Assembly: GCA_934589145.1 (NCBI GenBank)
Contig: CAKTNW010000002.1
Coordinates: 83,897-147,896, forward strand
DNA from: an uncultured Oscillospiraceae bacterium
Lineage (GTDB): Bacteria; Bacillota; Clostridia; Oscillospirales; Oscillospiraceae
Direction of reading: 5' to 3'
DNA length: 64,000 bases
The translations under genes and the position numbers were made by a program. Of this stretch, positions 16,869-25,162 are shown one piece after another; position 1 is the stretch's first letter; each line of letters starts with the position of its first letter. The notes under the pieces are model-generated. The model was not told where the DNA came from. It made no database searches and saw only the letters and a program-made list of their open reading frames with translations.

Positions 16869-17045
16869 TGTGAGAAAACATCACCGAAAATCAGGTGACT
16901 TTCGGTGGTGTGGTCTGCTTTGGTCAGGCCCGGCAGCTCGCCATAGATGGCGGCGTTGTCCTGGCCCAGATCCGGAGCGGGGCGGGAGATGTCAGCCTTG
17001 GTGCACAGCGGGGTATACAGCTTGTCGTTGCCGCAGCAGCCGAAG
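16860..17045 (-). pseudogene. Decayed C-terminal fragment of a CaiB/BaiF-type CoA-transferase
   Basis: An open stretch on the minus strand reads ISRPAPDLGQDNAAIYGELP, which matches the usual C-terminal pattern of CaiB/BaiF family III CoA-transferases (rPAP-LG-hn-e-y-ElLG). The rest of the roughly 400-residue enzyme is absent, and the fragment ends inside the promoter region of the kinase gene. It is read as a relic, perhaps of an acyl-CoA pathway once linked to the neighbouring flavoenzyme. Assignment rests on one short motif. Confidence 0.4.
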
Positions 17046-17083
17046 CCGGAGACAGTGCCGTATCTGTGAAATTCCTGCTCCCT

Positions 17084-17343
17084 TAGATGACGAGGCAAAT
17101 CGCGCCTTTTATATCCATCCTGTCTTTTATCAAGGTCGACGGCAAAAAGGTATATGAACCGGCAAAAGTATTTAAAGAGGGTGTCAACTGGCCTATCGTT
17201 TTGGCGATCGGCGCGCTTTCTGCCATTGGCGGACTGGTTGTGTCTGATGAGGCCGGCGTAAAGGTCTGGCTCAGCGACTGCCTGTCAAGCCAGTTTACCA
17301 ACTTCGGTTTTGTTGGATATCTGATCTTTGCGATTGCCGCAGC
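17084..17343 (+). pseudogene. Remnant of an integral membrane transporter (possibly DASS/SLC13-like)
   Basis: The translation contains PAKVFKEGVNWPIVLAIGAL followed by two hydrophobic segments and then breaks into unrelated sequence after GYLIFAIAAAAY. The N-W-followed-by-hydrophobic pattern recalls internal repeats of DASS-type anion permeases. No start, no ribosome site and no full-length frame exist. Base composition is AT-richer than the flanking genes. Family assignment is tentative; that it is a gene fragment is more secure. Confidence 0.4.
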
Positions 17344-17375
17344 GGCATACCCTTCCCGCTACCCACCGATACATT

Positions 17376-17413
17376 GCCAAGGAGCGGCACGCTTTCGCGT
17401 GCCGCTCCTTGGC
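17376..17413. terminator. Perfect 17-bp hairpin after the flavoenzyme gene
   Basis: GCCAAGGAGCGGCACGC (17376-17392) pairs perfectly with GCGTGCCGCTCCTTGGC (17397-17413) around a TTTC loop. There is no T-run on either side, so it may be a weak terminator or a 3'-end stabiliser for the minus-strand operon ending at 17463. Confidence 0.5.
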
Positions 17414-17462
17414 GTATGCAGGATATGGGAGAAAACAGAGATGTCTTGGGATCGGTAAGCGT

Positions 17463-19394
17463 TCAGATCTTCAGCGCCGCCTCCAGGGCGTCGCCGGTAG
17501 CCAGCACCGCGTTGCCGGGGGCCTTGGCGGCCTCGCCGATCACCAGCACCTGGCCGGCCACCTTCTCGGCGGTGTCCTTCAGGGCGGTGTTGGAGCGGGA
17601 GCCCATGGCCAGCACGATGTTGTCATAGCCCCGCAGGGAACCGGTGGAGCCGTCCGCCAGGGCGTAGTCCACGCCGTCGATGTAGAACTGGGTCACCTTG
17701 GCGCCGGGACGCAGCAGGACGTGGTTCTCCTCGAAGTTCTCGAACATGTAGCGGCGGTTCTCCGGGGTCACGTCGGCGGCGATGACGTCCTTCATCTCGA
17801 TGACTGCCACCTGATGGCCCCGCTCGGCCAGATACTCGGCGGCCTCGCAGCCTACCATGCCGCCGCCCACCACCAGGACGCTCTTGCCCATCTGGGCTTT
17901 GCCGTCCAGCATGTCCTGGGCGGTCACATAGCCGCAGTCGGAGAGACCGGGGATGGGCAGGATCAAGGGCGTGGAGCCAGTGGCCAGAATGATGGCGTCG
18001 GGGGCAAGGGAGCGCAGCAGCATCTCGTCGGCCTCCACGCCGCAGCGCAGGTCGACGCCTGCCTGCTGGCACTTGACGATCATAGAGCGGATGGCCTCGG
18101 TCAACTGTCCCTTGCCGGTGGGATAGGCGGCGATGCGGAAGTTGCCGCCCAGCTCGTTGGACTTCTCCACCAGCGTTACCTGATGGCCGCGGACGGCGCA
18201 GGCCCACGCGGCGTACAGGCCGCCGGGGCCGCCGCCCACCACGGTGACGCGCTTCTTCTCCGGAGCGGGGGACAGCTCACACTCACGGCCCACGCAGGGG
18301 TTCACCGCGCAGGTGATGGGCTTACCGGCAAACATGTTGGGCACGCAGCCCAGCAGGCAGCCGATGCAGGGCGAGAGCGTCTCCAGCTGGCCGTTCCGGG
18401 CCTTGGCAGGCAGCTCCGGGTCGGCGATGCTCTGGCGGCCGAAGGCGATGAGGTCGGCCCGGCCCTGCTTCACCAGCAGCTCGGCGTACTGGGGCTCGGT
18501 GAACCGGCCCACGGCGATGACGGGCACGGACACCGCCCGCTTGATCTCCGTTACCAGGTCGGCGTTGAAGCCGCCGTGGGTGACGCCGGGGGCCCACATG
18601 AACTCGTCATGCAGGTGGACGGCGCGGGTCACATGCAGGGCGTCCACGCCGCACTCCTGCTCCAGATAGGCCGCCACCGCCGCCGCGTCCTGCACGCTCT
18701 GGCCGCCCTCCACCTCGTCGCAGGCGTTGATGCGGCACAGAATGGGCAGGTTGCCGCCGGTCTTGCGGCGGATGTTCTCGATGATGAGCCGGGGCAGGCG
18801 CATGCGGTTCTCAAAGCAGCCGCCGAACTCGTCGGTGCGGTTGTTGGTGCGCTGGGAGATGAAGGTGCTGACCAGATACCCGTGGGCGCAGTGTACCTCC
18901 ACCATGTCGATACCAGCCTGCTGGGCCCGGCGTGCCGCGTCGCCGTAGCACTCGATGATGCGGTAGACCTCCTCGTTGGACACCGCCTCCGGGATCTCCC
19001 GGCCCGCCGAGGCGGGCATGGCGCTGGCGGCCTTCAGGGGATAGCCCGTCAGGGCGGAGTTGCCCTCGGGGCCCGCGTGCTGCAGTTGGATGGACACCTT
19101 AGCGCCGTAGGCATGGCAGGCGTCCGCCACACGGCGGAAGCTCTCCACCGTGTCGTCAGAGAACAGACAGGGCTTCCGGGGGCCGCCCTTGGCCTCCCGG
19201 TACACCACCGTGGACTCGATGGTGATGAGACCGAAGCCGCCCTTGGCCCGGGCCTGATAGTAGGACAGGGAACGCTCGCTGAGACTGCCGTCGGTGTTGG
19301 CAAGGTTGTTGCCCATGGGAGGCACCACAAAGCGGTTGGGAACGGTCACCGTGCCGATCTGCACGGGAGAAAACATGGTCGGGAATTTCATCAT
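17463..19394 (-). CDS. OYE/FadH-like FAD/FMN Fe-S NADH:flavin oxidoreductase (enoate reductase type)
   Basis: 643 aa, the two-part architecture of 2,4-dienoyl-CoA reductase, BaiCD/BaiH and enoate reductases. Residues 1-370 form an Old Yellow Enzyme FMN barrel with the active-site EVHCAHGYL (His168, His171) and a 4Fe-4S cluster from Cys343, Cys346, Cys350 and Cys362. The C-terminal part holds FAD (VTVVGGGPGGLYAAW) and NAD (VLVVGGGMVGCEAAE) Rossmann motifs. Such enzymes reduce activated C=C bonds in anaerobes. It is the last gene of an operon with two shikimate dehydrogenases. 3-Dehydroshikimate is a conjugated enone, so it is a reasonable candidate substrate; that is inference. Confidence 0.9.
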   Translation of the reverse strand: MMKFPTMFSPVQIGTVTVPNRFVVPPMGNNLANTDGSLSERSLSYYQARAKGGFGLITIESTVVYREAKGGPRKPCLFSDDTVESFRRVADACHAYGAKVSIQLQHAGPEGNSALTGYPLKAASAMPASAGREIPEAVSNEEVYRIIECYGDAARRAQQAGIDMVEVHCAHGYLVSTFISQRTNNRTDEFGGCFENRMRLPRLIIENIRRKTGGNLPILCRINACDEVEGGQSVQDAAAVAAYLEQECGVDALHVTRAVHLHDEFMWAPGVTHGGFNADLVTEIKRAVSVPVIAVGRFTEPQYAELLVKQGRADLIAFGRQSIADPELPAKARNGQLETLSPCIGCLLGCVPNMFAGKPITCAVNPCVGRECELSPAPEKKRVTVVGGGPGGLYAAWACAVRGHQVTLVEKSNELGGNFRIAAYPTGKGQLTEAIRSMIVKCQQAGVDLRCGVEADEMLLRSLAPDAIILATGSTPLILPIPGLSDCGYVTAQDMLDGKAQMGKSVLVVGGGMVGCEAAEYLAERGHQVAVIEMKDVIAADVTPENRRYMFENFEENHVLLRPGAKVTQFYIDGVDYALADGSTGSLRGYDNIVLAMGSRSNTALKDTAEKVAGQVLVIGEAAKAPGNAVLATGDALEAALKI

Positions 19395-19419
19395 CGCACC
19401 TCACTTCTTCAAAATCGCG

Positions 19420-20292
19420 TCAGGAGAAGAACTTCTCCAGCACTTCCTGGGCGGGCATATCCTTGCCGGTGAACAGCTTGAAGGCCGCCACGCCCTGCCA
19501 CAGCAGCATGCCGATGCCGCCGACGGCGGCCTTGCAGCCCGCCGCCTTGGCCTCCTGGATCATGCGGGTCTCGCGGGGGTTGTATACCGTGTCCGCCACC
19601 ACCAGGTCGGCGCGGAACAGGGAGGGGTCAATAAGGGTCTCGCCATCCAGGGGCTTCATGCCCACCTTGGTGGCGTTTACCAGAATGTCGCAGTTCTTCA
19701 CCGCCTCGGCCAGCGCGGCGCTGTCCTCCAGCGGTGTAATGGACGCCTTGCAGCCGGGGACGGCCTGGGCCAGCTTCTCCACGGTGTGCTGGCCGTTGGC
19801 GTAAAACTCGTCGTCGCGGTTGAAGATGGCGATCTCCGCCGCGCCGTCCAGTGCCGCCTGCACGCAGATGGCGGTGGCCGCGCCGCCCGCACCCAGCACC
19901 ACCAGACGCTGGCCCTTCACCTCGATGCCGTGCTCGTGGAGGTTGCGGACGAAGCCCACACCGTCGGTGTTGTGGCCGGTCAGCCTGCCGTCCTCACTGA
20001 CGGTGACGGTGTTGCACGCGCCGATGAGCCGTGCGGCGGGGGACAGCTCGTCCAGATAGGCCGCCACGGCGGTCTTGCAGGGCATGGTGATGTTGAAGCC
20101 GCCCACGCCCAGCGTCTTGAGAGCCTGCACGCCCGCTTCGGTCTGCTCCAGAGGAATGTTGAAGGCCAGATACGCGGCGTCAAGGCCGGTGCGCTGGAAG
20201 CTGTAATTATACATGGCGGGGGAGCCGGAGTGTCCCACCGGGGAGCCGATCAGGCAAAAGAGCTTGGTATGTCCGGAAATTCTGCTTTCCAT
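19420..20292 (-). CDS. aroE: Shikimate/quinate dehydrogenase, YdiB-like
   Basis: 290 aa. The substrate motif appears as GHSGSPAMYN, the catalytic Lys is in NITMPCK, and the Asp is in GHNTDGVGF. The nucleotide site is GAGGAATAI with FNRDDEF: the acidic residue after NR is the YdiB signature that lets NAD be used, unlike NADP-specific biosynthetic AroE. DILVNATKVGMKPL and GMLLWQGVAAF are also YdiB-like. ATG 20292 has AGGAGG 8 bp upstream. It should interconvert shikimate and 3-dehydroshikimate (or quinate and 3-dehydroquinate). A second paralogue lies at 22987, which points to catabolic rather than biosynthetic use. Confidence 0.93.
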   Translation of the reverse strand: MESRISGHTKLFCLIGSPVGHSGSPAMYNYSFQRTGLDAAYLAFNIPLEQTEAGVQALKTLGVGGFNITMPCKTAVAAYLDELSPAARLIGACNTVTVSEDGRLTGHNTDGVGFVRNLHEHGIEVKGQRLVVLGAGGAATAICVQAALDGAAEIAIFNRDDEFYANGQHTVEKLAQAVPGCKASITPLEDSAALAEAVKNCDILVNATKVGMKPLDGETLIDPSLFRADLVVADTVYNPRETRMIQEAKAAGCKAAVGGIGMLLWQGVAAFKLFTGKDMPAQEVLEKFFS

Positions 20293-20324
20293 AGTGTCAT
20301 CCTCCTGTATGTCGTCGATGTTGT

Positions 20325-21170
20325 TTACTGTTCCAGTACTTCGGGCCATGCCTGGGCCAGCACGGCGCGGGTGGCGTCGAAGTTGGCCTTGGCCGCGGCG
20401 GCCACGCCGGTGGCCAGGATCTCGTCGCTGATGACCTCCACGCCCATGACGGCGGGCTGGATGCCCTTGTCCCGCAGCATCTTCACGAAGCCTGCGGTAT
20501 CGCCATAGCCGGTGCCGGGCAGCATGCGGTCATGCATGGACTCGTCCCGGAGGATGCTCTTGGCGTAGGGATGGGCCTGCACGTCGTTGATCTGCACGGC
20601 CACAATCTTCTCGGCGGGGATGTCCGCCAGCAGCGCCTGGTCATAGGGCTGACCGGCCCGCACCCAGTGCCAGGAGTCCAGGATCAGCTTGGCATTGTCG
20701 CAGCCGGAGGCCTTCACCACGGCCCATGCCTTCTTGATATCGGGCAGGCCGCTGTAGGGCATGGGCTCCACGCCGATGGTATACTTTCCGGCGCGGCGGC
20801 ACAGCTCACGCAGCTTCTGGGCGGTGTGCTCCACGGAGTAGTTCTCCATCAACCCGCAGTTGATGTGGTTCACGCCGAACAGCTCGCACATGTGGAAGCA
20901 CATCTGCTCCTTGTACTTCTGCTCATAGGAGCGGTGCTCCTCCGCCCACTGGACGATGTACTCCACCTCGGTGACCTTCATGCCGTACTTGTCCAGAATG
21001 GCCAGGATGTCGGCGTCGAACAGCCCCTCGTTCAGGGCGTCCACATAGGTCTCCGCCCGCAGGCCGATGCCCTCAAAGCCCGCCTCCTTGGCGGCGGATA
21101 CGCGCTCCTCGAAGGTGCACTGGTCGCCCAGGGTCCAGGAGCTGATGGTGATGGGATACTTCTGAGACAT
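20325..21170 (-). CDS. Sugar phosphate isomerase/epimerase-family TIM barrel, possible dehydroshikimate-processing enzyme
   Basis: 281 aa AP_endonuc_2 barrel. Likely metal ligands: Glu in IGVEPMPYS, Asp and His in LILDSWHWVRAG, Gln/Asn in VAVQINDVQ, and Glu in MGVEVISDE. The superfamily includes 3-dehydroshikimate dehydratases (AsbF/QuiC type) as well as sugar isomerases. Its position between two shikimate dehydrogenases and next to shikimate kinase favours a shikimate-derived substrate, but sequence alone does not decide between dehydration to protocatechuate and another reaction. GAGGAGG precedes ATG 21170. Confidence 0.75.
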   Translation of the reverse strand: MSQKYPITISSWTLGDQCTFEERVSAAKEAGFEGIGLRAETYVDALNEGLFDADILAILDKYGMKVTEVEYIVQWAEEHRSYEQKYKEQMCFHMCELFGVNHINCGLMENYSVEHTAQKLRELCRRAGKYTIGVEPMPYSGLPDIKKAWAVVKASGCDNAKLILDSWHWVRAGQPYDQALLADIPAEKIVAVQINDVQAHPYAKSILRDESMHDRMLPGTGYGDTAGFVKMLRDKGIQPAVMGVEVISDEILATGVAAAAKANFDATRAVLAQAWPEVLEQ

Positions 21171-21210
21171 GGTAGGTTCCTCCTCAAATTACATTATTTT
21201 GTATGATGTG

Positions 21211-21720
21211 TTAGGTTTCGTTGACCTGCCGCAGTACGGCGCGGCAGACTTCTTCAATGGTCAGCTCTGAGGTATCGACGGTCACGTCGGCGGCGGCCTC
21301 GTAGGCGCCGCGGCGCTGGGCCATCAGGGCGGCGATGTCCGCCACATTCTTTTTTCCTTGCAATAGCGGGCGCTCGTCGCTGTCTTTGACACGCTCCAGG
21401 ATCACCTCAGGCCGTGCGGTCAGCAGCACCACCGTGCCGCAGCGGCGCATGGCGTCCACATTTTCCTGCCGCATGGCCACCCCGCCGCCGCAGGAGACCA
21501 GACAGGTGCTTCCGGCGGCCAGACCCTCCAGCAGCGCCGTTTCGCAGGCGCGGAAGTGGCTCTCGCCCTTTTGGGCGAAGATCTCCGGGATGGTCATGCC
21601 CTCGTTTTGGGCGATCTGCTGATCCATCTCGATGACCGGAAGCTTCAGCATCCGGCCCAGGGCGGCGGAGACGGAGGTCTTGCCCACACCCATGAAGCCG
21701 ATAAAGAACAGTGTTTTCAT
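21211..21720 (-). CDS. aroK: Shikimate kinase
   Basis: 169 aa, normal length. Phosphate loop GFMGVGKTS near the N-terminus; substrate residues in EMDQQI, the FRACE region and CLVSCGGGVAM; lid DSDERPLL. It phosphorylates shikimate at the 3-hydroxyl with ATP, feeding chorismate synthesis. It starts 1 bp after the stop of the importer gene, so an imported shikimate could be trapped and diverted to aromatic amino acids. No other chorismate-pathway gene is in the window. Confidence 0.93.
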   Translation of the reverse strand: MKTLFFIGFMGVGKTSVSAALGRMLKLPVIEMDQQIAQNEGMTIPEIFAQKGESHFRACETALLEGLAAGSTCLVSCGGGVAMRQENVDAMRRCGTVVLLTARPEVILERVKDSDERPLLQGKKNVADIAALMAQRRGAYEAAADVTVDTSELTIEEVCRAVLRQVNET

Positions 21721-21721
21721 G

Positions 21722-22942
21722 TTACTGCACCTGCGCGGCGCGCTCCCGCTTCTGGCAGATGTTCAGGTACACCGCCAGCAGGATGCCCACCAGCGTCACC
21801 GCCATGTTGAACAGCACCACCAGCCGGGGGCCGTTGGCGCCGCCCACACGGGTCAGCACACCGGCCACGCTGATGACGATGTAGTTGGCCACGCTGGAGG
21901 AGATCATGACGATGGAGGTGATGACGCCACGGTTCTTGGGGAACATCTCGTTGGCCACCGCCGTCACCAGCTGCAGCACGCCGCCCGCCGCGAAGAAGCC
22001 CAGCAGGAAGCCGCCTGCCAGACACATGACCGGCTTCTGGATGAAGTAGATGGCCGCCAGCGTCGCCAGCGCCACGCAGGGATAGATCACCAGGATCTTG
22101 GCGGGCTCCACATTCCGCTTCAGCAGCGCCGCGCTGACGAACAGCGCCACCACGATGCCCACGGAGTAGAAGGACTGGATCTTGCTGGGGTCGGCCAGAC
22201 CGTACAGCGTGCCCAGCTCCTGATTGCAGTTCATCCACAGCATGAAGGTGGTAGAGGTGGTGAAGCCCAGACACACCAGCACGATGGCCGCGGGGGTGAA
22301 GTGCATCTTCGCCTTCTTCTGGCCCTTGACCTTCACCACCTTTTCAAAGGGCGGGAAGGGCAGGAACGTCAGCAGGATGCCGTCGGCGATGATGATGACC
22401 GCCGTGGCGATAAAGATGGTGCGGAAGGGCAGGGCGTGGGCCGCTACAAAGCCGATGGCGAAGGGCAGCAGGAACTGTGCGATGGAGATGGACAGCTTGG
22501 TGAAGATGTTGGCGATGGTGCCCTTCTCCTTGAAGATCTCCATGCAGGAGGGGGTGATGCTGGTATCCAGGAAGGAGTTTGCCATACCGCTGACCACCGC
22601 CAGGGCATAGCCCACATACAGGTTGGGGGCAAAGGTGATGCCCAGCAGGAAGATAGCGTACAGTCCGCAGCCGATCAGGGCGGAGAGCCGCCGTCCCAGC
22701 CGGTCGCTGAGAGGCCCGGCCACGGGGAAGGCCACGAGACGGCCCAGTCCGATGGCGGCGATGACCGCCACCACGCCGGAGACGTCGTAGCTGCCGTCAG
22801 CCAGTGTTGCCGCACCCCACAGGGCGGCGAAGTTCTGCTTGTACTGTCCCATAATGGTGGCTGCCACGCCCAGAACGAAATAGGTGATGTACAGGGCCAG
22901 CGCCGTGGGATAGTATTTGCGGGATTCCACAGTCTGGTTCAT
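21722..22942 (-). CDS. MFS transporter (YdiN-like, candidate shikimate/quinate importer)
   Basis: 406 aa with twelve predicted membrane spans and the major facilitator motif A (GPLSDRLGRRLSALIG) after span 2. The segment GMANSFLDTSITPSCMEIF resembles the YdiN/YdiM group, which in enterobacteria neighbours ydiB. A GGAAC-type site lies upstream of ATG 22942. Operon membership with two YdiB-like dehydrogenases and shikimate kinase makes a hydroaromatic acid the likely substrate; this is context-based. Confidence 0.85.
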   Translation of the reverse strand: MNQTVESRKYYPTALALYITYFVLGVAATIMGQYKQNFAALWGAATLADGSYDVSGVVAVIAAIGLGRLVAFPVAGPLSDRLGRRLSALIGCGLYAIFLLGITFAPNLYVGYALAVVSGMANSFLDTSITPSCMEIFKEKGTIANIFTKLSISIAQFLLPFAIGFVAAHALPFRTIFIATAVIIIADGILLTFLPFPPFEKVVKVKGQKKAKMHFTPAAIVLVCLGFTTSTTFMLWMNCNQELGTLYGLADPSKIQSFYSVGIVVALFVSAALLKRNVEPAKILVIYPCVALATLAAIYFIQKPVMCLAGGFLLGFFAAGGVLQLVTAVANEMFPKNRGVITSIVMISSSVANYIVISVAGVLTRVGGANGPRLVVLFNMAVTLVGILLAVYLNICQKRERAAQVQ

Positions 22943-22986
22943 GATGATGTTCCTTTCTCTTCTCGTTATTTTCAGTTGTTCAGTTG

Positions 22987-23850
22987 TCAGGTATACAGAA
23001 GCGCTTTGATCTCCTCAATGGGCATCTCCAGTCCGCTGTACAGCCGGAAGGCTTCGGCCCCCTGGCACAGCAGCATGCCCAGTCCGTCGCAGGTTCTGCA
23101 TCCGGCGGCCCGGGCGTCCCGCAGCAGCTTCGTCTCCGGCGGGGCGTACACCACGTCCGTCACCACCAGCTCGGGGCGGAAGCAGCTCTGGTCGGTGATG
23201 ACGCTGCGCTCCACATCCGGGGCCATGCCTACCCGTGTGGCGTTGGAGAGAATGTCGCAGCGGCGGATGGTCTTGTAGAGATCCCGCCCGTCGTCCAGAT
23301 CGTGAAGGGAGAGGGAGCACTCCGGCGCGGCCTTGCGGATGTTCTCCAACGTCTGCTCCACACGGGGCCAGAACTCGTCCCTCCGGTTGAACACCGCGAT
23401 CTCCGCCGCGCCCTCCAGCGCCGCCTGACCGGCGATGGCCGAGGCGGCTCCGCCGCCGCCCAGCAGCACGATGCGCTTGCCCTTTACCTCTACGCCGCCG
23501 CGGCGGAGGTTCTGGGTGTAGCCCATGCCGTCGGTGTTGTAGCCGGTCAGCACGCCGCCGTCGTTGACGATGACGTTCACCGCGCCGATGGCCTGCGCCT
23601 CCGGGGACAGCTTATCCAGATACGGGATCACCGCGCTTTTGCAGGGCATGGTCACATTGGCGCCCCGCATATTCAGCGTGCGGATGGCCTGCACCGCCGC
23701 GTCCGCCTGCTCCTGGGTCACGTCAAAGGCCAGATACGCCCAGTCGAGGCCGTACTTGGCGAAGCAGTGGTTGTACATGGCCGGGGATTTGGAATGTGCC
23801 ACCGGGGTGCCCATCAGCCCCAGCATGGTGGTGGTTCCTGAGAGATGCAT
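22987..23850 (-). CDS. aroE: Second shikimate/quinate dehydrogenase, YdiB-like
   Basis: 287 aa, first gene of the operon. GTPVAHSKSPAMYN, NVTMPCKSAV and GYNTDGMGY are the substrate and catalytic motifs; GGGGAASAI and FNRRDEF form the cofactor site, the latter identical to the YdiB NAD signature. The C-terminus GLGMLLCQGAEAFRLYSG is also YdiB-like. ATG 23850 has AAGGAGG 8 bp upstream; the longer frame to 23955 crosses the promoter and is rejected. Paralogous to the gene at 19420 but clearly diverged, so the two may act on different hydroaromatic acids. Confidence 0.93.
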   Translation of the reverse strand: MHLSGTTTMLGLMGTPVAHSKSPAMYNHCFAKYGLDWAYLAFDVTQEQADAAVQAIRTLNMRGANVTMPCKSAVIPYLDKLSPEAQAIGAVNVIVNDGGVLTGYNTDGMGYTQNLRRGGVEVKGKRIVLLGGGGAASAIAGQAALEGAAEIAVFNRRDEFWPRVEQTLENIRKAAPECSLSLHDLDDGRDLYKTIRRCDILSNATRVGMAPDVERSVITDQSCFRPELVVTDVVYAPPETKLLRDARAAGCRTCDGLGMLLCQGAEAFRLYSGLEMPIEEIKALLYT

Positions 23851-23902
23851 GCTCGATGCCTCCTTCTTGCCGCTTGCGCCGCGGCTTTTGTTGTCTGGCT
23901 CC

Positions 23903-23931
23903 ACTGTACCGCAATGCCAAAGAATTAACAA
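23903..23931 (-). promoter_or_regulatory. Promoter of the shikimate operon
   Basis: On the minus strand TTGTTA (23931-23926), 17-bp spacer, TACAGT (23908-23903). Expected start near 23896. The LysR dyad at 23949-23973 is centred about 65 bp upstream, the classic position of a LysR recognition site. Confidence 0.55.
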
Positions 23932-23948
23932 ATCAATTTTTTCCATAA

Positions 23949-23973
23949 AAACCATAGATTTCTTTTATGGTTT
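23949..23973. promoter_or_regulatory. LysR operator between divergent genes
   Basis: Perfect dyad AAACCATA-N9-TATGGTTT. It contains the LysR consensus T-N11-A (T at 23955, A at 23967). It covers the presumed -35 of the plus-strand lysR promoter (-10 TATACT at 23978-23983), consistent with autorepression, and sits upstream of the operon promoter for activation. Confidence 0.65.
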
Positions 23974-24011
23974 GTTGTATACTTAGTGCAGGGAAAAGGA
24001 GGGGCAACGGT

Positions 24012-24893
24012 ATGAATTTGTTGCATTTGCGGTACTTTGTGGAGCTGGCCCATACCCAGCACTATACCCGCGCGGCGGAGCAGCTGTGCATCACGCAGCC
24101 CAGCCTCAGCCACGCCATCGCCCAGATGGAGGGCGAATTGGGCGTGCCCCTGTTTGAAAAGCGGGGCCGCAATGTGGCGCTGACCCATTTCGGAGAGCAG
24201 TTCCTCACCTGCGCCCAGCAGACGTTGGCCACGTTGGATGAGGGTGTGGATGCCCTGCGCCGGGTGGGCCGGGGCGAGGGTGTGATCCGCCTTGGCCTGC
24301 TGCGGACGCTGGGCGTGGATTTCGTGCCGGGCCTTGCCTCCCGCTTTCTGGCGGCCAATCCGGAGAAGAACATCCGCTTTACCTTCCACACCGGCGTTAC
24401 CAGCCAGCTGCTGGAGGGCCTGCTGGCCCACCAGTATGACCTGGTGTTCTCCTCCCGGCCCGCGCCGGAGATGGGCCTGACCTCCATCCCTGTGGAGCAG
24501 CAGGATCTGGTGCTGATCGTGCCCCGGAACCATCCGCTGGCCCGGTTCCACACGGTGGATCTGGCCGATACGCTGCCCTATCCCCAGGTGTATTTCAGCA
24601 AGGGCAGCGGCCTGCGGGATGTGATCGACGGGCTCTTTGACCAGATTGGCGAGCGGCCCCACATCGCCTACGAGACCGAGGAGGATCAGGTGATCGCCGG
24701 GCTGGTGGCCCACGGCTTCGGCATCGCGGTGGTGCCCTATATGGAGATGCTGCTGCGGCTGGAGGTGAAGATCATCCAGATCGTCCGCCCGGTGTGGGAG
24801 CGGAATTTCTATATGGTCAGCGACGACCGGGCATTTCAGTCCCCGGCGGTGCGCCAGTTCCGGCAGTTTATTCTGGACGGCACGTCGTTGTAA
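24012..24893 (+). CDS. LysR-family regulator of the shikimate operon
   Basis: 293 aa. N-terminal winged HTH (YFVELAHTQHYTRAAEQL, then ITQPSLSHAIAQMEGELG) and a C-terminal type 2 periplasmic-binding effector domain. ATG 24012 is preceded by AAAAGGAGG. Divergently transcribed from the dehydrogenase/importer operon, with a dyad in between. LysR proteins usually activate the divergent operon when they bind a pathway intermediate, here presumably a hydroaromatic acid. Confidence 0.92.
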   Translation: MNLLHLRYFVELAHTQHYTRAAEQLCITQPSLSHAIAQMEGELGVPLFEKRGRNVALTHFGEQFLTCAQQTLATLDEGVDALRRVGRGEGVIRLGLLRTLGVDFVPGLASRFLAANPEKNIRFTFHTGVTSQLLEGLLAHQYDLVFSSRPAPEMGLTSIPVEQQDLVLIVPRNHPLARFHTVDLADTLPYPQVYFSKGSGLRDVIDGLFDQIGERPHIAYETEEDQVIAGLVAHGFGIAVVPYMEMLLRLEVKIIQIVRPVWERNFYMVSDDRAFQSPAVRQFRQFILDGTSL

Positions 24894-24968
24894 ATCTGCC
24901 CAAATCTACGGCGGTCAATTTGAACGTATAGATGCTTTCTATGGATTTCGTTTGAAAAATGCATAAGA

Positions 24969-25006
24969 AAACAGGCTGTTTTGGTATCGAAACAGCCTGT
25001 TTTTTG
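24969..25006 (+). terminator. Terminator of the lysR gene
   Basis: AAACAGGCTGTTT (24969-24981) pairs with AAACAGCCTGTTT (24990-25002), followed by further Ts. The remaining DNA up to 25109 shows no gene. Confidence 0.88.
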
Positions 25007-25109
25007 CCGTTTTTACTTATTTTTCCATCCGTTATGCACAATTACTCAGGCATAAAAGCCGCAGTGCTTTTACCGCCCCGCTGCGCTGCAAAATGTTTTA
25101 ATTACCCTC

Positions 25110-25140
25110 TTGACACACAATACTATGTGGTGTATAGTAT
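25110..25140 (+). promoter_or_regulatory. Promoter with PadR-type operator
   Basis: Consensus-like TTGACA (25110-25115), 17 bp, TATAGT (25133-25138). The dyad ATACTAT-N7-ATAGTAT (25120-25126 and 25134-25140) covers the spacer and -10, so a bound dimer would block RNA polymerase. The next gene encodes a PadR protein, consistent with autorepression. Confidence 0.75.
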
Positions 25141-25162
25141 AACGCGAAAGGGGGCATGACAT

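Noticed and set aside
17328..19472. Long plus-strand open frame opposite the OYE-like gene
   Set aside because: Same effect: no family motifs, His/Gly/Ala-rich translation, and the minus strand encodes a full flavoenzyme.
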